Origin: Shewanella eurypsychrophilus
GTDB lineage: Bacteria > Pseudomonadota > Gammaproteobacteria > Enterobacterales > Shewanellaceae
Assembly (NCBI RefSeq): GCF_007004545.3
Contig: NZ_CP045503.2
Span: 5,272,501-5,336,500 of the forward strand
Reading direction: 5' to 3'
Length of the DNA: 64,000 bases
Part shown: positions 9,957 to 18,827 of the stretch, piece after piece
Layout: every line of letters starts with the position of its first letter
Numbering within the stretch: the first letter of the stretch is position 1
The notes under the pieces: model-generated
What the model was told of the DNA's origin: nothing
Database searches by the model: none
What the model saw: the letters and a program-made list of their open reading frames with translations, nothing else
Position numbers and translations under genes: made by a program

Positions 9957-10788
9957 TGACCACCTGCACTTGGTGTTGATATTGAAACGCTTGCTCATTA
10001 ACTGCAAATTGCGGAGTCAGTTGCACTACAGCATTATTACTTAACGTACCAGGGGTATAGCTGATTGGCCAGATTGGAGACGTATCACTTATCACAACAC
10101 TCTCTGCCATTAATGCACTTGCTGCATCGCCTCCCATTTGGTCTGGGGTGGGTTGAGTGACTCTAAACATATTATAACTGTTGTAACGCCTAATATTACC
10201 GTTGGCAAAGAAACAATAGCTCACTGCGTTACGCACCATAAAGAACCGAGAACGTGGTGAGGCTTCACTGAAGCGAACGGCTCTATCAAATGTGATAGTT
10301 GTTGTGTTTGTATCTATATCAGCAAAGCTAGCAATATCCAATAAACGCCCTTCTGTCGCTATGGGTGTAGCTGAGTAGATATGTTCAGGCAGCAGAGGGT
10401 ACACCAGCATTTGCTGAGCTGGATTTATGCCTTGAGAGGGGATCATCACAGTTGCTGTTAATGCGGAAGCTGCTGGAGCAATCGGAATATCCAAATATGA
10501 TGCACTTCCCTGAATGGGCACAAACTCAATACATTGAAATGTTGCTGGATTATTGGTTACACGTAAACTGTTGGGCACCGCATTGCGGATCTCTCGGGTC
10601 ATGCGCTCCATAACAAAACGACTTTGGCTCAGCACTTGGTCTACCGAAGTTGATTCAACAAAGATGCGCGTCCCCAAGATGACAAAACTACTTACACCAA
10701 GCACTAACACCCCAAGAATAATGATCACCATCACCATCTCAACCAGGGTAAAACCTGATGACCTCACCTCTTTTAAGCCCAGCATCAA
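9946..10788 (-). CDS. mshO: MSHA minor pilin-like protein MshO
   Basis: 280 residues with a class III/IV prepilin signature: a short basic leader ends at G12, then FTLVEMVMVIIILGVLVLG with E at mature position 5. The remainder is a globular periplasmic domain with few cysteines. It overlaps mshD by 4 bp on one side and reaches mshP on the other. Predicted minor pseudopilin that primes or caps the pilus; PilW-like in type IVa systems. Confidence 0.9.
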   Translation of the reverse strand: MMLGLKEVRSSGFTLVEMVMVIIILGVLVLGVSSFVILGTRIFVESTSVDQVLSQSRFVMERMTREIRNAVPNSLRVTNNPATFQCIEFVPIQGSASYLDIPIAPAASALTATVMIPSQGINPAQQMLVYPLLPEHIYSATPIATEGRLLDIASFADIDTNTTTITFDRAVRFSEASPRSRFFMVRNAVSYCFFANGNIRRYNSYNMFRVTQPTPDQMGGDAASALMAESVVISDTSPIWPISYTPGTLSNNAVVQLTPQFAVNEQAFQYQHQVQVVNVP

Positions 10789-11393
10789 TAGTTACTCCTA
10801 ACCGCATTGTAAGTGATCACTTCACTATTAGGTGTGGTGACATCGATACGGATTAACTTAGTGTCTATACCGGAAGCATTAACATAAGTCACCGTGACAC
10901 TAAGTTGATAATTAGGGTATTCACTCGCATAGGTGTTAGCTGAATTAAGCATCAAGCTTGTCTGGCTTAATCCATGATAATCATCGACATCATTAAAGCT
11001 ATTGCGGTTTTCACCGGCGTCTGGCCCAAAATTGACAGGTAGCGTGCAGACATCTCCAGCCGGTAAACCTAGCTCAGGTCTAGGCTCCGCACCGCAAGCT
11101 GGCACTCCACCATTAGCATTAGTATTTTGATCATAACGTTTACTCCAGATCTCATTAAGTATCGAGTGAGCGAGCTCGGCAGAGCGAACTCTATGCAAGG
11201 TTTCAGCTGCACGATCGGCTTGAGGAAATAACATGCTAGTCAGCAAGACCAAGGCGATGCTTAGCACCACTATGCCTACGACTAATTCGATTAATGTGAA
11301 ACCTTTCGAAGTTCGCCCTTTAGCAATAAACCTTTTTGATGCTAAAAGTGAATCTGGCAGTTTTATCGTTTTCTTTGGAGGATTAACGGCCAT
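10785..11393 (-). CDS. mshD: MSHA minor pilin-like protein MshD
   Basis: Prepilin-like protein with the processed motif SKGFTLIELVVGIVVLSIA; the PilV-type minor pilin fits best. I chose ATG 11393 (MAVNPPKK, 202 residues) because AGGGG lies 7 bp upstream; an upstream frame reaches 11414. The leader of about 31 residues is longer than usual, a feature seen in some PilV-type pilins. A pair of cysteines (VPACGAEP, GDVCTLP) could form a disulfide in the head. The start overlaps the end of mshC. Confidence 0.9.
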   Translation of the reverse strand: MAVNPPKKTIKLPDSLLASKRFIAKGRTSKGFTLIELVVGIVVLSIALVLLTSMLFPQADRAAETLHRVRSAELAHSILNEIWSKRYDQNTNANGGVPACGAEPRPELGLPAGDVCTLPVNFGPDAGENRNSFNDVDDYHGLSQTSLMLNSANTYASEYPNYQLSVTVTYVNASGIDTKLIRIDVTTPNSEVITYNAVRSNY

Positions 11394-11844
11394 GAATATA
11401 CCCCTGACTCTCAATATCGATCAGCAAGGTCTCATCGGCAATCACATTGATGCATGGGCCACTACAGCCCATACTGGAGATCCCGGCGGTATCGAAACTC
11501 ACATTGAAGGTATCATTACTATCAGATGCTCGCGTTAAACTAGCGCCTCCCGAAAATGCTTGTTTAGCTTCCGTTCGGTTCGTTCCACTGCAGGTCTGAT
11601 TATCGAATCGACGTAACTGATAACCACTGGCGTCGACATCGACTCGATAGCAACGATCTTGGTTATTCATCGCCATCAACTGAGCCTTGCGCAATTCACT
11701 AATAAATTCGTCCCTCAAGGTAAAGGCACTATAGCTGGAACTGGTCATCAGACGTGGTAAAACCACCACAGCAAGGATGGCAATTAACATTATGGTGGTC
11801 ACTAGCTCTACCAGAGTAAAGCCGGCATTATTTCTCATCTGCAT
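11383..11844 (-). CDS. mshC: MSHA minor pilin MshC
   Basis: 153-residue minor pilin, GspH/FimT-like. The leader MQMRNNAG is followed by FTLVELVTTIMLIAILAVV with the conserved glutamate at mature position 5. Cysteines CYR, CSG and CSGPC are in the globular part. First gene of the mshCDOPQ group, separated from the last major-type pilin by a terminator at 11986-12012, so this group likely has its own promoter or depends on readthrough. Confidence 0.9.
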   Translation of the reverse strand: MQMRNNAGFTLVELVTTIMLIAILAVVVLPRLMTSSSYSAFTLRDEFISELRKAQLMAMNNQDRCYRVDVDASGYQLRRFDNQTCSGTNRTEAKQAFSGGASLTRASDSNDTFNVSFDTAGISSMGCSGPCINVIADETLLIDIESQGYIHGR

Positions 11845-11985
11845 ACCGTTTAATTAAATCGATTAACACTCCGCTGTTCAGTAGTGAGTATGACAAAAAA
11901 TCCTGATAGTTCATATGTATATACTAACTATTGACTTAAATAGGAAAATCTAACTCTTTCAAGTAGTATTGCATCGCTTAAAAAG

Positions 11986-12012
11986 AAAACCTCCAGCTTT
12001 TGCTAGAGGTTT
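11986..12012 (-). terminator. Intrinsic terminator after fourth pilin
   Basis: The stem AACCTC(C)AGC/GCT(A)GAGGTT with a TTTT loop, read on the minus strand, ends in TTTTCTTTTT. It lies 37 bp after the stop of the pilin at 12049 and would end pilin mRNA before mshC. Confidence 0.8.
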
Positions 12013-12048
12013 CAATGATAATAACTAACTGTAACTAGCGGCTAAAAA

Positions 12049-12579
12049 TTAACAACCTGTTTCGATAATCTCGTAGTCCGGTGGAGTGATCACATCGTTA
12101 CTTTCAGATGCCTCAGTATAATCTAAACGGCAGTCTCCATTTGACGCCTTCCCTTTTGGTACGAAAATAATTGTAGAGCCTGTTGATCGGACTCCCCAAT
12201 CTTCGGTTGCTAGCGTTCCATTACCAGTTAACTCTTCAAACTGCATATCCAAAGCAAGTTCAAGGTTTGTTATCGTTGTCGCTTCAGTACCAAAGCTCTT
12301 GATATAACCATAACTAAGCTCAATATCTACACCATCTTCCAGCTCAACATCCTGATTATTTTCTGTTTCCAGTCCTTGAATTGCAGCCTTAGAGTAAACG
12401 AGAGCGTTAGCTCCTTGAAGTGCAGCCTGCATACCACTAAGTGTTGACTCCCTAGCATCAGACTGAAGGTTAATAAACTTAGGCGCTGCCGTAACAGCCA
12501 AAATGCCTAAGATGATAATCACCACGACCAGTTCAATCAGGGTAAACCCCTGCAGTTTAAATCTATTCATACTACTCAT
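12049..12579 (-). CDS. mshA: MshA-type major pilin, paralogue 4
   Basis: 176-residue type IVa pilin. The leader MSSMNRFKLQG is cleaved before FTLIELVVVIIILGILAVTA, the highly conserved assembly helix, followed by APKFINLQSDARESTL. Two cysteines (GDCRLDYTEA and the C-terminal ETGC) frame the D-region disulfide loop. It differs from its three neighbours mainly in the central and C-terminal head. Near the 5' end its codons match paralogue 3 rather than paralogues 1 and 2. A 44-bp upstream block (12597-12640) is shared with paralogue 3 and is probably a promoter. Confidence 0.9.
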   Translation of the reverse strand: MSSMNRFKLQGFTLIELVVVIIILGILAVTAAPKFINLQSDARESTLSGMQAALQGANALVYSKAAIQGLETENNQDVELEDGVDIELSYGYIKSFGTEATTITNLELALDMQFEELTGNGTLATEDWGVRSTGSTIIFVPKGKASNGDCRLDYTEASESNDVITPPDYEIIETGC

Positions 12580-12596
12580 CCTCGCTAAAAAACGCT

Positions 12597-12640
12597 AATT
12601 AACAATAATGTAACACCAGACTCATTTATTAAATAGTATA
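12597..12640 (-). promoter_or_regulatory. Shared upstream element of pilin 4
   Basis: Two blocks, 21 nt (12597-12617) and 9 nt (12632-12640), separated by 14 nt, recur with the same spacing upstream of pilin 3 (13264-13307). On the minus strand this reads TATACTATT, 14 nt, then GGTGTTACATTATTGTTAAT plus one T. A promoter or operator role is inferred from conservation between otherwise different gaps. Confidence 0.5.
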
Positions 12641-12702
12641 AAAGGAGATATACGAGCTAATTTACCAAGCTGTCACTTCTCCAAGCTGCACTCAACGAGT
12701 AA

Positions 12703-13200
12703 TTAGCAGGCGAAGGGGTCGTCACTTCCTGTCGGTGTATAGAGCTGATAAGTTGGTGACGTCGATTCATCAGCCGCTGGTACATAGGTAAAATGGCAGG
12801 TATCTGCTGGTGCGTTTACGGGCGCAAACTTTAACACACCTCCAGAATCATCCATCTGCCAATCAGCAGCCTCAAAATCCATCGCGTTAGCGACCTCATC
12901 GATGTCAGCTTGTAGGTATCCAAAATTAGTTACCGCTAAGTCATTAGAGCCAATATCAACTCCATCAGTACCCACCCAATCACCTGAAGCTTTTTTTTCA
13001 TCACCACCAATAGCAGCTTTTGAATAGACTAAAGAGTTTGTACCTTGCAGCGCGCCTTTAAAGCCATTTAATGTCGACAGACGAGCATCGCCCTGAAGAT
13101 TGATAAACTTAGGTGCAGCTGTCACCGCTAAGATCCCTAAGATGATAATCACCACGACCAACTCAATCAGGGTAAACCCTTGCTGCTTATTTATAGCCAT
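12703..13200 (-). CDS. mshA: MshA-type major pilin, paralogue 3
   Basis: 165-residue type IVa pilin. The leader MAINKQQG is followed by the assembly helix FTLIELVVVIIILGILAVTA and APKFINLQGDARLSTL. The head has the D-region cysteines DTCHFTYVP and C-terminal DPFAC. It has an upstream element of its own and sits between a terminator (13339-13365) and pilin 4, so it can be transcribed separately from pilins 1 and 2. Confidence 0.9.
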   Translation of the reverse strand: MAINKQQGFTLIELVVVIIILGILAVTAAPKFINLQGDARLSTLNGFKGALQGTNSLVYSKAAIGGDEKKASGDWVGTDGVDIGSNDLAVTNFGYLQADIDEVANAMDFEAADWQMDDSGGVLKFAPVNAPADTCHFTYVPAADESTSPTYQLYTPTGSDDPFAC

Positions 13201-13263
13201 ACACTTTCACCTCATTTTACGCTTCCATGCAATATTAATTTAATTCTAGTCAAAGAAATAACC

Positions 13264-13307
13264 AATTAACAATAATGTAACACCCAGATAGCAGGATGAA
13301 TAGTATA
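13264..13307 (-). promoter_or_regulatory. Shared upstream element of pilin 3
   Basis: Same two-block element as at 12597-12640, here 64 bp rather than 18 bp upstream of the start codon. The preserved 14-nt spacing suggests a functional promoter or operator kept through gene duplication. Confidence 0.5.
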
Positions 13308-13338
13308 TATATAGGGAAATTATCATTTTATCAGGCAC

Positions 13339-13365
13339 AAAAAAGGCCTGCTAAGCAGGCCTTTT
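13339..13365 (-). terminator. Intrinsic terminator after second pilin
   Basis: A strong GC stem AAAAGGCCTGC/GCAGGCCTTTT followed by T residues on the minus strand, 15 bp after the stop of pilin 2. It divides the four pilin genes into two transcription pairs. Confidence 0.85.
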
Positions 13366-13379
13366 CGATTACTCAATAA

Positions 13380-13889
13380 TTAGCAATCATCTACATCAGG
13401 TAAATCACTAAAGTTAGGTGTATCACTACCATTAATAGCCTCAGTATAGATAACTGTGCATGTTGTTGGTGCATCGGCTTGACGTAATGTGATTGTGCCA
13501 GGCGTTGCATTGCTTGGGGTTGCTGGATTTCCTACTGACCTAGCGGTAACAGCATCCACAACCCATTCATTAACAAAATCAATATCAAGTGCAGCAGCAA
13601 GATCCACTTGTGTAGCTAGTAAGTAACCATATGCAACATTAACATTAACTCCAGTTGCAATAGTCACAGCAGCTGTATCAGCACGCTCATCACCAGCAAT
13701 AGCAGCTTTGGAGTAAACTAAGCTATTTCCCCCTTGAATCGCCCCTCTAAGGCCCTGAAGGGTTGATAGGCGAGCATCGGACTGCAAGTTAATAAACCTA
13801 GGCGCCGCAGTTACTGCTAGAATACCCAAAATAATAATAACAACCACTAATTCAATTAGCGTAAAACCATTTTGTTTTTGCATTTTCAA
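13380..13889 (-). CDS. mshA: MshA-type major pilin, paralogue 2
   Basis: 169-residue type IVa pilin. Leader MKMQKQNG, then FTLIELVVVIIILGILAVTA and APRFINLQSDARLSTL. D-region cysteines are in TTCTVIYTEA and the C-terminal DVDDC. It starts only 8 bp after pilin 1 and its 5' codons are close to pilin 1, so the two are probably co-transcribed and arose from a more recent duplication or conversion. Ala/Val/Thr-rich head, distinct from the other three. Confidence 0.9.
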   Translation of the reverse strand: MKMQKQNGFTLIELVVVIIILGILAVTAAPRFINLQSDARLSTLQGLRGAIQGGNSLVYSKAAIAGDERADTAAVTIATGVNVNVAYGYLLATQVDLAAALDIDFVNEWVVDAVTARSVGNPATPSNATPGTITLRQADAPTTCTVIYTEAINGSDTPNFSDLPDVDDC

Positions 13890-13897
13890 TCCTCTAA

Positions 13898-14401
13898 TTA
13901 ACAGCCTGTATCAACAATTACATATGTAGGTAACACTGATGTGCTTTCGGCTTCCGTATAAGTAATTTGACAAGTATTACTATCATTTGGAGCGCCAGCC
14001 TGGTTTATAATAATGGCTAAAGGTGTCCCTGAAGGAGTACCAACTATCCACTCTGTGTTAGTTGTCCCAAATTCAGCATCAATTGCATTATTGAGTTCGT
14101 CAGCACCCGCCTGTAAATAACCGAAATTTGTTACAGCAAGATCTTCTGCTCCAATATCAAGTCCATCGTCATCATCAGCAGCCCAACCCGTTGTTGATAA
14201 TGTTTCTTTACCGTCTATTGCCGCCTTGGCATAAACTAAGCTATTAGCGCCTTGCATTGCTCCTCTAAGCCCCTGCAGGGCTGACTCACGCGCATCTGAC
14301 TGAAGATTAATAAACTTAGGTGCTGCTGTTACAGCAAGAATACCTAAGATGATAATAACAACCACTAATTCAATTAGCGTAAAACCATTTTGCTGCTTCA
14401 T
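13898..14401 (-). CDS. mshA: MshA-type major pilin, paralogue 1
   Basis: 167-residue type IVa pilin, the first of four after mshB and therefore in the position of canonical mshA. Leader MKQQNG, then FTLIELVVVIIILGILAVTA and APKFINLQSDARESAL; D-region cysteines NTCQITYTEA and C-terminal VDTGC. A 95-bp gap separates it from mshB and could carry a promoter. Which of the four is the bulk fibre subunit cannot be told from sequence. Confidence 0.92.
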   Translation of the reverse strand: MKQQNGFTLIELVVVIIILGILAVTAAPKFINLQSDARESALQGLRGAMQGANSLVYAKAAIDGKETLSTTGWAADDDDGLDIGAEDLAVTNFGYLQAGADELNNAIDAEFGTTNTEWIVGTPSGTPLAIIINQAGAPNDSNTCQITYTEAESTSVLPTYVIVDTGC

Positions 14402-14496
14402 TTTTTACTACCTTTATATAACTAAAGTTATGACTCAATTAAGAGAAAACGACTAAAACTCATTTACTGTTCAATGCTAAAGAGCTTATTACAGAT

Positions 14497-15102
14497 CTAA
14501 TTTGTAAAACTGACTACTGTGCCAGTCCCTGGGTTATAGGTGATGCCATTGCCTACATCTAAGTCAGGCACTGGATCTGCGACACCATCAGAAGGTTCTA
14601 GCTTTAATGAAGCCACTTGATGGTACACACATAAATCACCGACGCCGACCTCATTGCCATTCAAATCAATCAATGGGATCCCAACACCCTTTATCACTTT
14701 TACAGTGTATCTTTGGTTACGTGCATCTTCTGTGTAAATAACATTACGTGGGGCACTCTGTAATATGCTATTAAATACTTGCTGGCAACTTGTGTCGCTC
14801 ATTGAAGTTGCACTGGTATTCGTTAATCCGGTTGGATATCCAAATCGAGTATCTAATGCAATCTCAACCCCATCTAAAATGACAGTGCTATTGTTTCGAC
14901 CATCAACTTCCCACTGGGCGCGAACAAAACCAACCGCAGTAGATAAGCCACCAGAAACGCCATCTAAACTAGCGTTTTCCGCATCATCAGTGACATTGAG
15001 GAAACGTGGAATGGCGGTGGCGGCCAGCAAACCGAGGATCACAATGACAATCACAAGCTCGATCAACGAGAACCCTTGCTGACGATTTCTATAATTTGGC
15101 AT
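14497..15102 (-). CDS. mshB: MSHA pilin-like protein MshB
   Basis: Pilin-like protein with the processed motif RQQGFSLIELVIVIVILGLL. I chose ATG 15102 (MPNYRNRQQG, 201 residues) because GAAGG lies 7 bp upstream and it gives a normal 10-residue leader. Upstream starts exist at ATG 15153, with a GGGGG sequence, and GTG 15165. Two cysteines (TSCQQVF, GDLCVYH) are in the globular domain. It precedes the four MshA genes, the standard mshB-mshA order. Confidence 0.9.
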   Translation of the reverse strand: MPNYRNRQQGFSLIELVIVIVILGLLAATAIPRFLNVTDDAENASLDGVSGGLSTAVGFVRAQWEVDGRNNSTVILDGVEIALDTRFGYPTGLTNTSATSMSDTSCQQVFNSILQSAPRNVIYTEDARNQRYTVKVIKGVGIPLIDLNGNEVGVGDLCVYHQVASLKLEPSDGVADPVPDLDVGNGITYNPGTGTVVSFTN

Positions 15103-15232
15103 ATTTTGACCTTCAAACTGATATTTCATTTGATTTTCAATCTGCTTATTCATATAAGCCCCCACATCTTATTTTACAATTCTAACAGTTCACAGAATTT
15201 TAGAAACCTATGATACAGCTCTATTTTCTCAC

Positions 15233-15721
15233 TTATTTGTCATTAGTCAAAAAAATTACATGGCCAGATATCAACTGATAACCAAGCCGATCGGAGTTGT
15301 TAGCAATATAACTACAAACATCTCCTTCAGCGCTCATTTTAGATACAAGCTGTTGAGACAATGTATCGTGACCTAAAAGCTGATACCAGAGTTGTTCACA
15401 ACCCGATGAGTCAGCTTGATTCGGCAGAGGCCAGCCCCCTGAGCTCATTTTAACAATTGAAGTCGCATATTCTGTGCCAGCAGAATCCCAACTCAGATGC
15501 ATCTCATCAGGGCGACCCTGTGCTAGCCACTGGGCCTTCACCATACCAAGGACATTGAGTAAACGAGTATGATCGACTCTTAAACCTTGTGCGCTGATAT
15601 TATTCACTGAGCCAAAATAGCGAAATCCCAAAACGCTCAGCAAAGTCAGCAGCAAAACGATAGCAATCACCTTACCAAAGACTTGCAGTAACTCACCGTC
15701 CGCATGTTGCTGACTCTGCAT
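15233..15721 (-). CDS. mshF: MSHA biogenesis protein MshF
   Basis: 162-residue bitopic protein with a membrane helix at about residues 15-31 (VIAIVLLLTLLSVLGF) and a small periplasmic domain with two cysteines (SSGCEQLW, DVCSYI). It lacks a prepilin peptidase site. Its periplasmic part resembles pilin heads (WYQLLGHD), suggesting a pilin-derived assembly factor; this is an inference. It sits between mshG and mshB, its standard place. The gap to mshG contains a duplicated copy of the mshG 3' end. Confidence 0.85.
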   Translation of the reverse strand: MQSQQHADGELLQVFGKVIAIVLLLTLLSVLGFRYFGSVNNISAQGLRVDHTRLLNVLGMVKAQWLAQGRPDEMHLSWDSAGTEYATSIVKMSSGGWPLPNQADSSGCEQLWYQLLGHDTLSQQLVSKMSAEGDVCSYIANNSDRLGYQLISGHVIFLTNDK

Positions 15722-15761
15722 ACTATTTAAAACCTTTATCTAAATCAGCCATTCTCACCTA

Positions 15762-15868
15762 AGTTCCGCCCTTGACGACATTAAACATATCCCACCATCT
15801 ACAGCTAAGTTGATGTTCATTATCAATTTCACTAAGACCCGCCCTTAACAACATTGAGCATATCCCAC
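15762..15868 (-). repeat. Duplicated mshG 3' end
   Basis: Positions 15766-15795 match 15839-15868 (the last codons of mshG) at 26 of 30 bases, with similarity running about 12 bp past the stop. Offset is 73 bp. The downstream copy can be read as WDMFNVVKGGT-stop against WDMLNVVKGGS-stop in MshG. Confidence 0.75.
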
Positions 15869-17052
15869 ATAGGAAGATAAATACCCAGTGCTAAGATCAG
15901 TACGATACAGGCGACAAAGCCAATTAATATAGGCTCGAGTTTGGCGGTAAGGTTCTTTAGATCGTAATCCACTTCGCCTTCATAAAAATCGGCGGCATCG
16001 TTTAGCAATTGATCGATCTGCCCTGTCTCTTCACCTACGGCTACCATCTGTAACACAAGTGGAGTAAATAACTGGCTCTGATTCGATACTCGCAGCATAG
16101 AGTCACCAGATTCAATGCCTCGACGCATACCGACGATCCTGTCATGCATATAGGCATTATCTACCGCATCGGCGACTAAACTTAGTGCTTGGGTCATGGG
16201 AACGCCGGCACTGAGCATCATAGAGAAACTGCGGCAATATCGAGATAGTGTAGAGCGCTCGATGATACTACCTATGGCAGGAATATGCAGTTTCCACTGA
16301 TCCCACTGCTTCTCACCTTTTTCTGAATTGTGCCAATAACGAATACCGATAAAGGTGGCAATAAGTCCCACCAGCATGGCGGGCCAATAATTAACAAACG
16401 CACTCGATGTACCAATCAAGATTTTTGTCGCCCAAGGCAAGTCGGCACCAAAGCGAGAAAACATATCGGCAAACTTGGGGATCACCATGATATTTAATAT
16501 CACCATGGCAATAGCGATGGCGATTAAGACAAAGGTGGGGTAACGCATTGCCGCCTTAATACGGCGACGGGTTTCTTGTTCACGCTCGATATAGCCAGAC
16601 AGCTGTATAAAAGCATCTTCAAGCTTACCAGTGTTCTCACCCACGTGAACCATAGAAACAAACAGTGCATCGAACACATCCGGGTGGTGATTCATCGCCG
16701 ATGAAAGTGGTCGCCCCGATGTTAATTGCTCGGAGATATCATTGAGTGCATCTCGCATACGTTGTGAGTGTGTTGTTTCTGATAGCCCAGCAATCGCGCG
16801 CAGAATAGGAATCCCAGAGCGCGTTAATGAGTACATCTGCCTGCTAAAAATTTGCAGTTCGGCAAGGCTAACCTTAGGTCTAAAAATGGCGGCTAATGAG
16901 AAGTCAGGTTTCTCTTTAGTCTCATTGAGCTCTAAAGGGATCACCGCACGGGACATAAGCTGATCGGCAGCCGCACTTTCGGAGGTGGCATCAACCACCC
17001 CTGTCACCTGCTGTCCTTGAGCATCGCGCCCACGGTATTTATAGACTGCCAT
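15832..17052 (-). CDS. mshG: MSHA assembly platform protein MshG
   Basis: PilC/GspF-type polytopic inner membrane platform on which the ATPase acts to build the pilus. 406 residues, the usual length, with two GspF domains (about residues 70-190 and 270-395) and three membrane segments (FVLIAIAIAMVILNIMVIP, the region near 210-235, and ILIGFVACIVLILALGIYL). The N-terminal MAVYKYRGRDAQGQQVTGVV is the cytoplasmic start typical of PilC. It follows mshE by 29 bp. Confidence 0.95.
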   Translation of the reverse strand: MAVYKYRGRDAQGQQVTGVVDATSESAAADQLMSRAVIPLELNETKEKPDFSLAAIFRPKVSLAELQIFSRQMYSLTRSGIPILRAIAGLSETTHSQRMRDALNDISEQLTSGRPLSSAMNHHPDVFDALFVSMVHVGENTGKLEDAFIQLSGYIEREQETRRRIKAAMRYPTFVLIAIAIAMVILNIMVIPKFADMFSRFGADLPWATKILIGTSSAFVNYWPAMLVGLIATFIGIRYWHNSEKGEKQWDQWKLHIPAIGSIIERSTLSRYCRSFSMMLSAGVPMTQALSLVADAVDNAYMHDRIVGMRRGIESGDSMLRVSNQSQLFTPLVLQMVAVGEETGQIDQLLNDAADFYEGEVDYDLKNLTAKLEPILIGFVACIVLILALGIYLPMWDMLNVVKGGS

Positions 17053-17081
17053 TAACTTTGTCCCTGCTCTTCAATAGTCAC

Positions 17082-18827
17082 TTATTGCTTCACCATATCG
17101 GCTGAAAGAGGTATTTGAGATTCAGTCACATCTTCCACCAGCTTAGCCACCTCTTCTATCGTCGTCATACCCTCGGCGAGATACTTCAAGGCGGATTCTG
17201 CTAACGGAGTAAAATTCGGGCTATTTTTGGCTGCTTGGGCAAAGTCTTGCGGGTTGCCAGTACGCATGGCTTCAATCATAGATTCATCCAACTCTAAGAT
17301 CTCAAACACCCCAATACGTCCTCGGTAACCACTGCCATTACAGCTTTGACAACCTGAGCCAATTTTAAATGTCGCCTGAGAAAAATCTTGTTGGCTTACG
17401 GAGTTTAACCAAGCCCAATCTTGTGTCGATAATTGATATTCGTTTGAACAATTCTGACAAACTCGTCTCACTAATCTCTGTGCAATAATCACCCGAAGAG
17501 CACTGGCTACTAAGTAGCTCGCCGCCCCCATATCCAGCAATCTTAATGCACTCGTCACCGCATCATTGGTGTGCAATGTCGATAGCACGAAGTGACCTGT
17601 TAACGCGCCTCTAAGACCAATCTCTACGGTTTCTTTATCTCGCATCTCACCCACCATGATGATATCGGGATCTTGACGCAAGGTGGTTCTCAATACATGT
17701 GAAAAATCTAGGCCAATTTTATGGTTAACCTGAACTTGGTTAATACGCGGGAGCTGGTATTCCACCGGATCTTCTACAGTGATAATTTTACGATCTGCGG
17801 TATTAAGCTCGCTTAACACACCGTATAAGGTCGTGGTTTTACCGCTACCTGTTGGCCCAGTAACCAAAAGCATTCCGTGGGGACGCTTAATCTGTTTACG
17901 AATTCGAGCTAAAATTTCTGGTGGCATCCCCGTTTCATTTAGGGTCAATAAGCCTGCAGATTGATCAAGCAGTCGCATCACCACAGACTCGCCATGATAG
18001 ATAGGCATAGTCGACATACGCACATCAATCTTATGGCCTTTGATCTCCATATGAAAACGTCCATCTTGTGGTAGACGTTTTTCAGAAATATCCAAACCAG
18101 CCATTAACTTGAGACGTAACACCAGAGCAGCTGCAATACTCGCCTCTGGCAAAATATTTTCATGCAGCTGTCCATCGATACGCTGACGAATTCGCAGCAC
18201 TTTCTCACCAGGCTCGATATGAATATCCGAGGCTCGCATCTGCACCGCATCTTCAAAGATGGACTGGAGTAACTTAACGACTGTGGTTTCGTTATCACTG
18301 TCACCGTCGGTCAGGCTCGCCAGATCGAACTGATCATCGGCGGCATATTCCTCTTCCAGCTTACCTGCTATCTGCGCAATCTCATCGGTGCGTCGGTAAA
18401 GATTATCGAAGGCATCTAGCAGCTGACTTTCAGTGACTACCGCAATCTTCAAACGCTTAGGTAAGACCTGCACCTCAAGGTTATCCATAGCCTGTAAATC
18501 GGCCGGATCGCTCATCGCAATTAAAACACTGTCGCCATTATCTTCGACCACTAAAGCACGATAGCGTCGAGCTTGCACCTCTGGCAGCAGGTTCACCACC
18601 TCTGCAGGAATAGGCCTTTTGCTGATATCGATAAAAGGAATATTAAGTTGCTGAGACAGAAACTGTAACAGCTGCTCTTCGGTGATAGATTGAAGATCGA
18701 TAAGTGTGCGGCCTAATTTTTTGCCGCTGTGTCTTTGTTCAGCCAGTGCTTTTAACAGTTGTTCTTCACTGATGATCTGTTCCTGAACAAGGAGATCACC
18801 CAGCCGCATCTTTAACTTCGGTTTCAC
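17082..18827 (-). CDS. mshE: MSHA pilus extension ATPase MshE
   Basis: Secretion-superfamily ATPase (PilB/GspE) that powers MSHA extension. 581 residues from GTG 18827, overlapping the mshN stop. N-terminal MshEN repeats show the RLGDLLVQ and KLGRTLIDL motifs; in Vibrio cholerae MshE this type of domain binds c-di-GMP, so second-messenger control is likely here. Walker A GPTGSGKTTTLYG, the Asp box, Walker B IIMVGEMRDKET and His box STLHTNDA are intact. The tetracysteine metal site is CQNCSNEYQ/CQSCNGSGY. Confidence 0.97.
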   Translation of the reverse strand: MKPKLKMRLGDLLVQEQIISEEQLLKALAEQRHSGKKLGRTLIDLQSITEEQLLQFLSQQLNIPFIDISKRPIPAEVVNLLPEVQARRYRALVVEDNGDSVLIAMSDPADLQAMDNLEVQVLPKRLKIAVVTESQLLDAFDNLYRRTDEIAQIAGKLEEEYAADDQFDLASLTDGDSDNETTVVKLLQSIFEDAVQMRASDIHIEPGEKVLRIRQRIDGQLHENILPEASIAAALVLRLKLMAGLDISEKRLPQDGRFHMEIKGHKIDVRMSTMPIYHGESVVMRLLDQSAGLLTLNETGMPPEILARIRKQIKRPHGMLLVTGPTGSGKTTTLYGVLSELNTADRKIITVEDPVEYQLPRINQVQVNHKIGLDFSHVLRTTLRQDPDIIMVGEMRDKETVEIGLRGALTGHFVLSTLHTNDAVTSALRLLDMGAASYLVASALRVIIAQRLVRRVCQNCSNEYQLSTQDWAWLNSVSQQDFSQATFKIGSGCQSCNGSGYRGRIGVFEILELDESMIEAMRTGNPQDFAQAAKNSPNFTPLAESALKYLAEGMTTIEEVAKLVEDVTESQIPLSADMVKQ

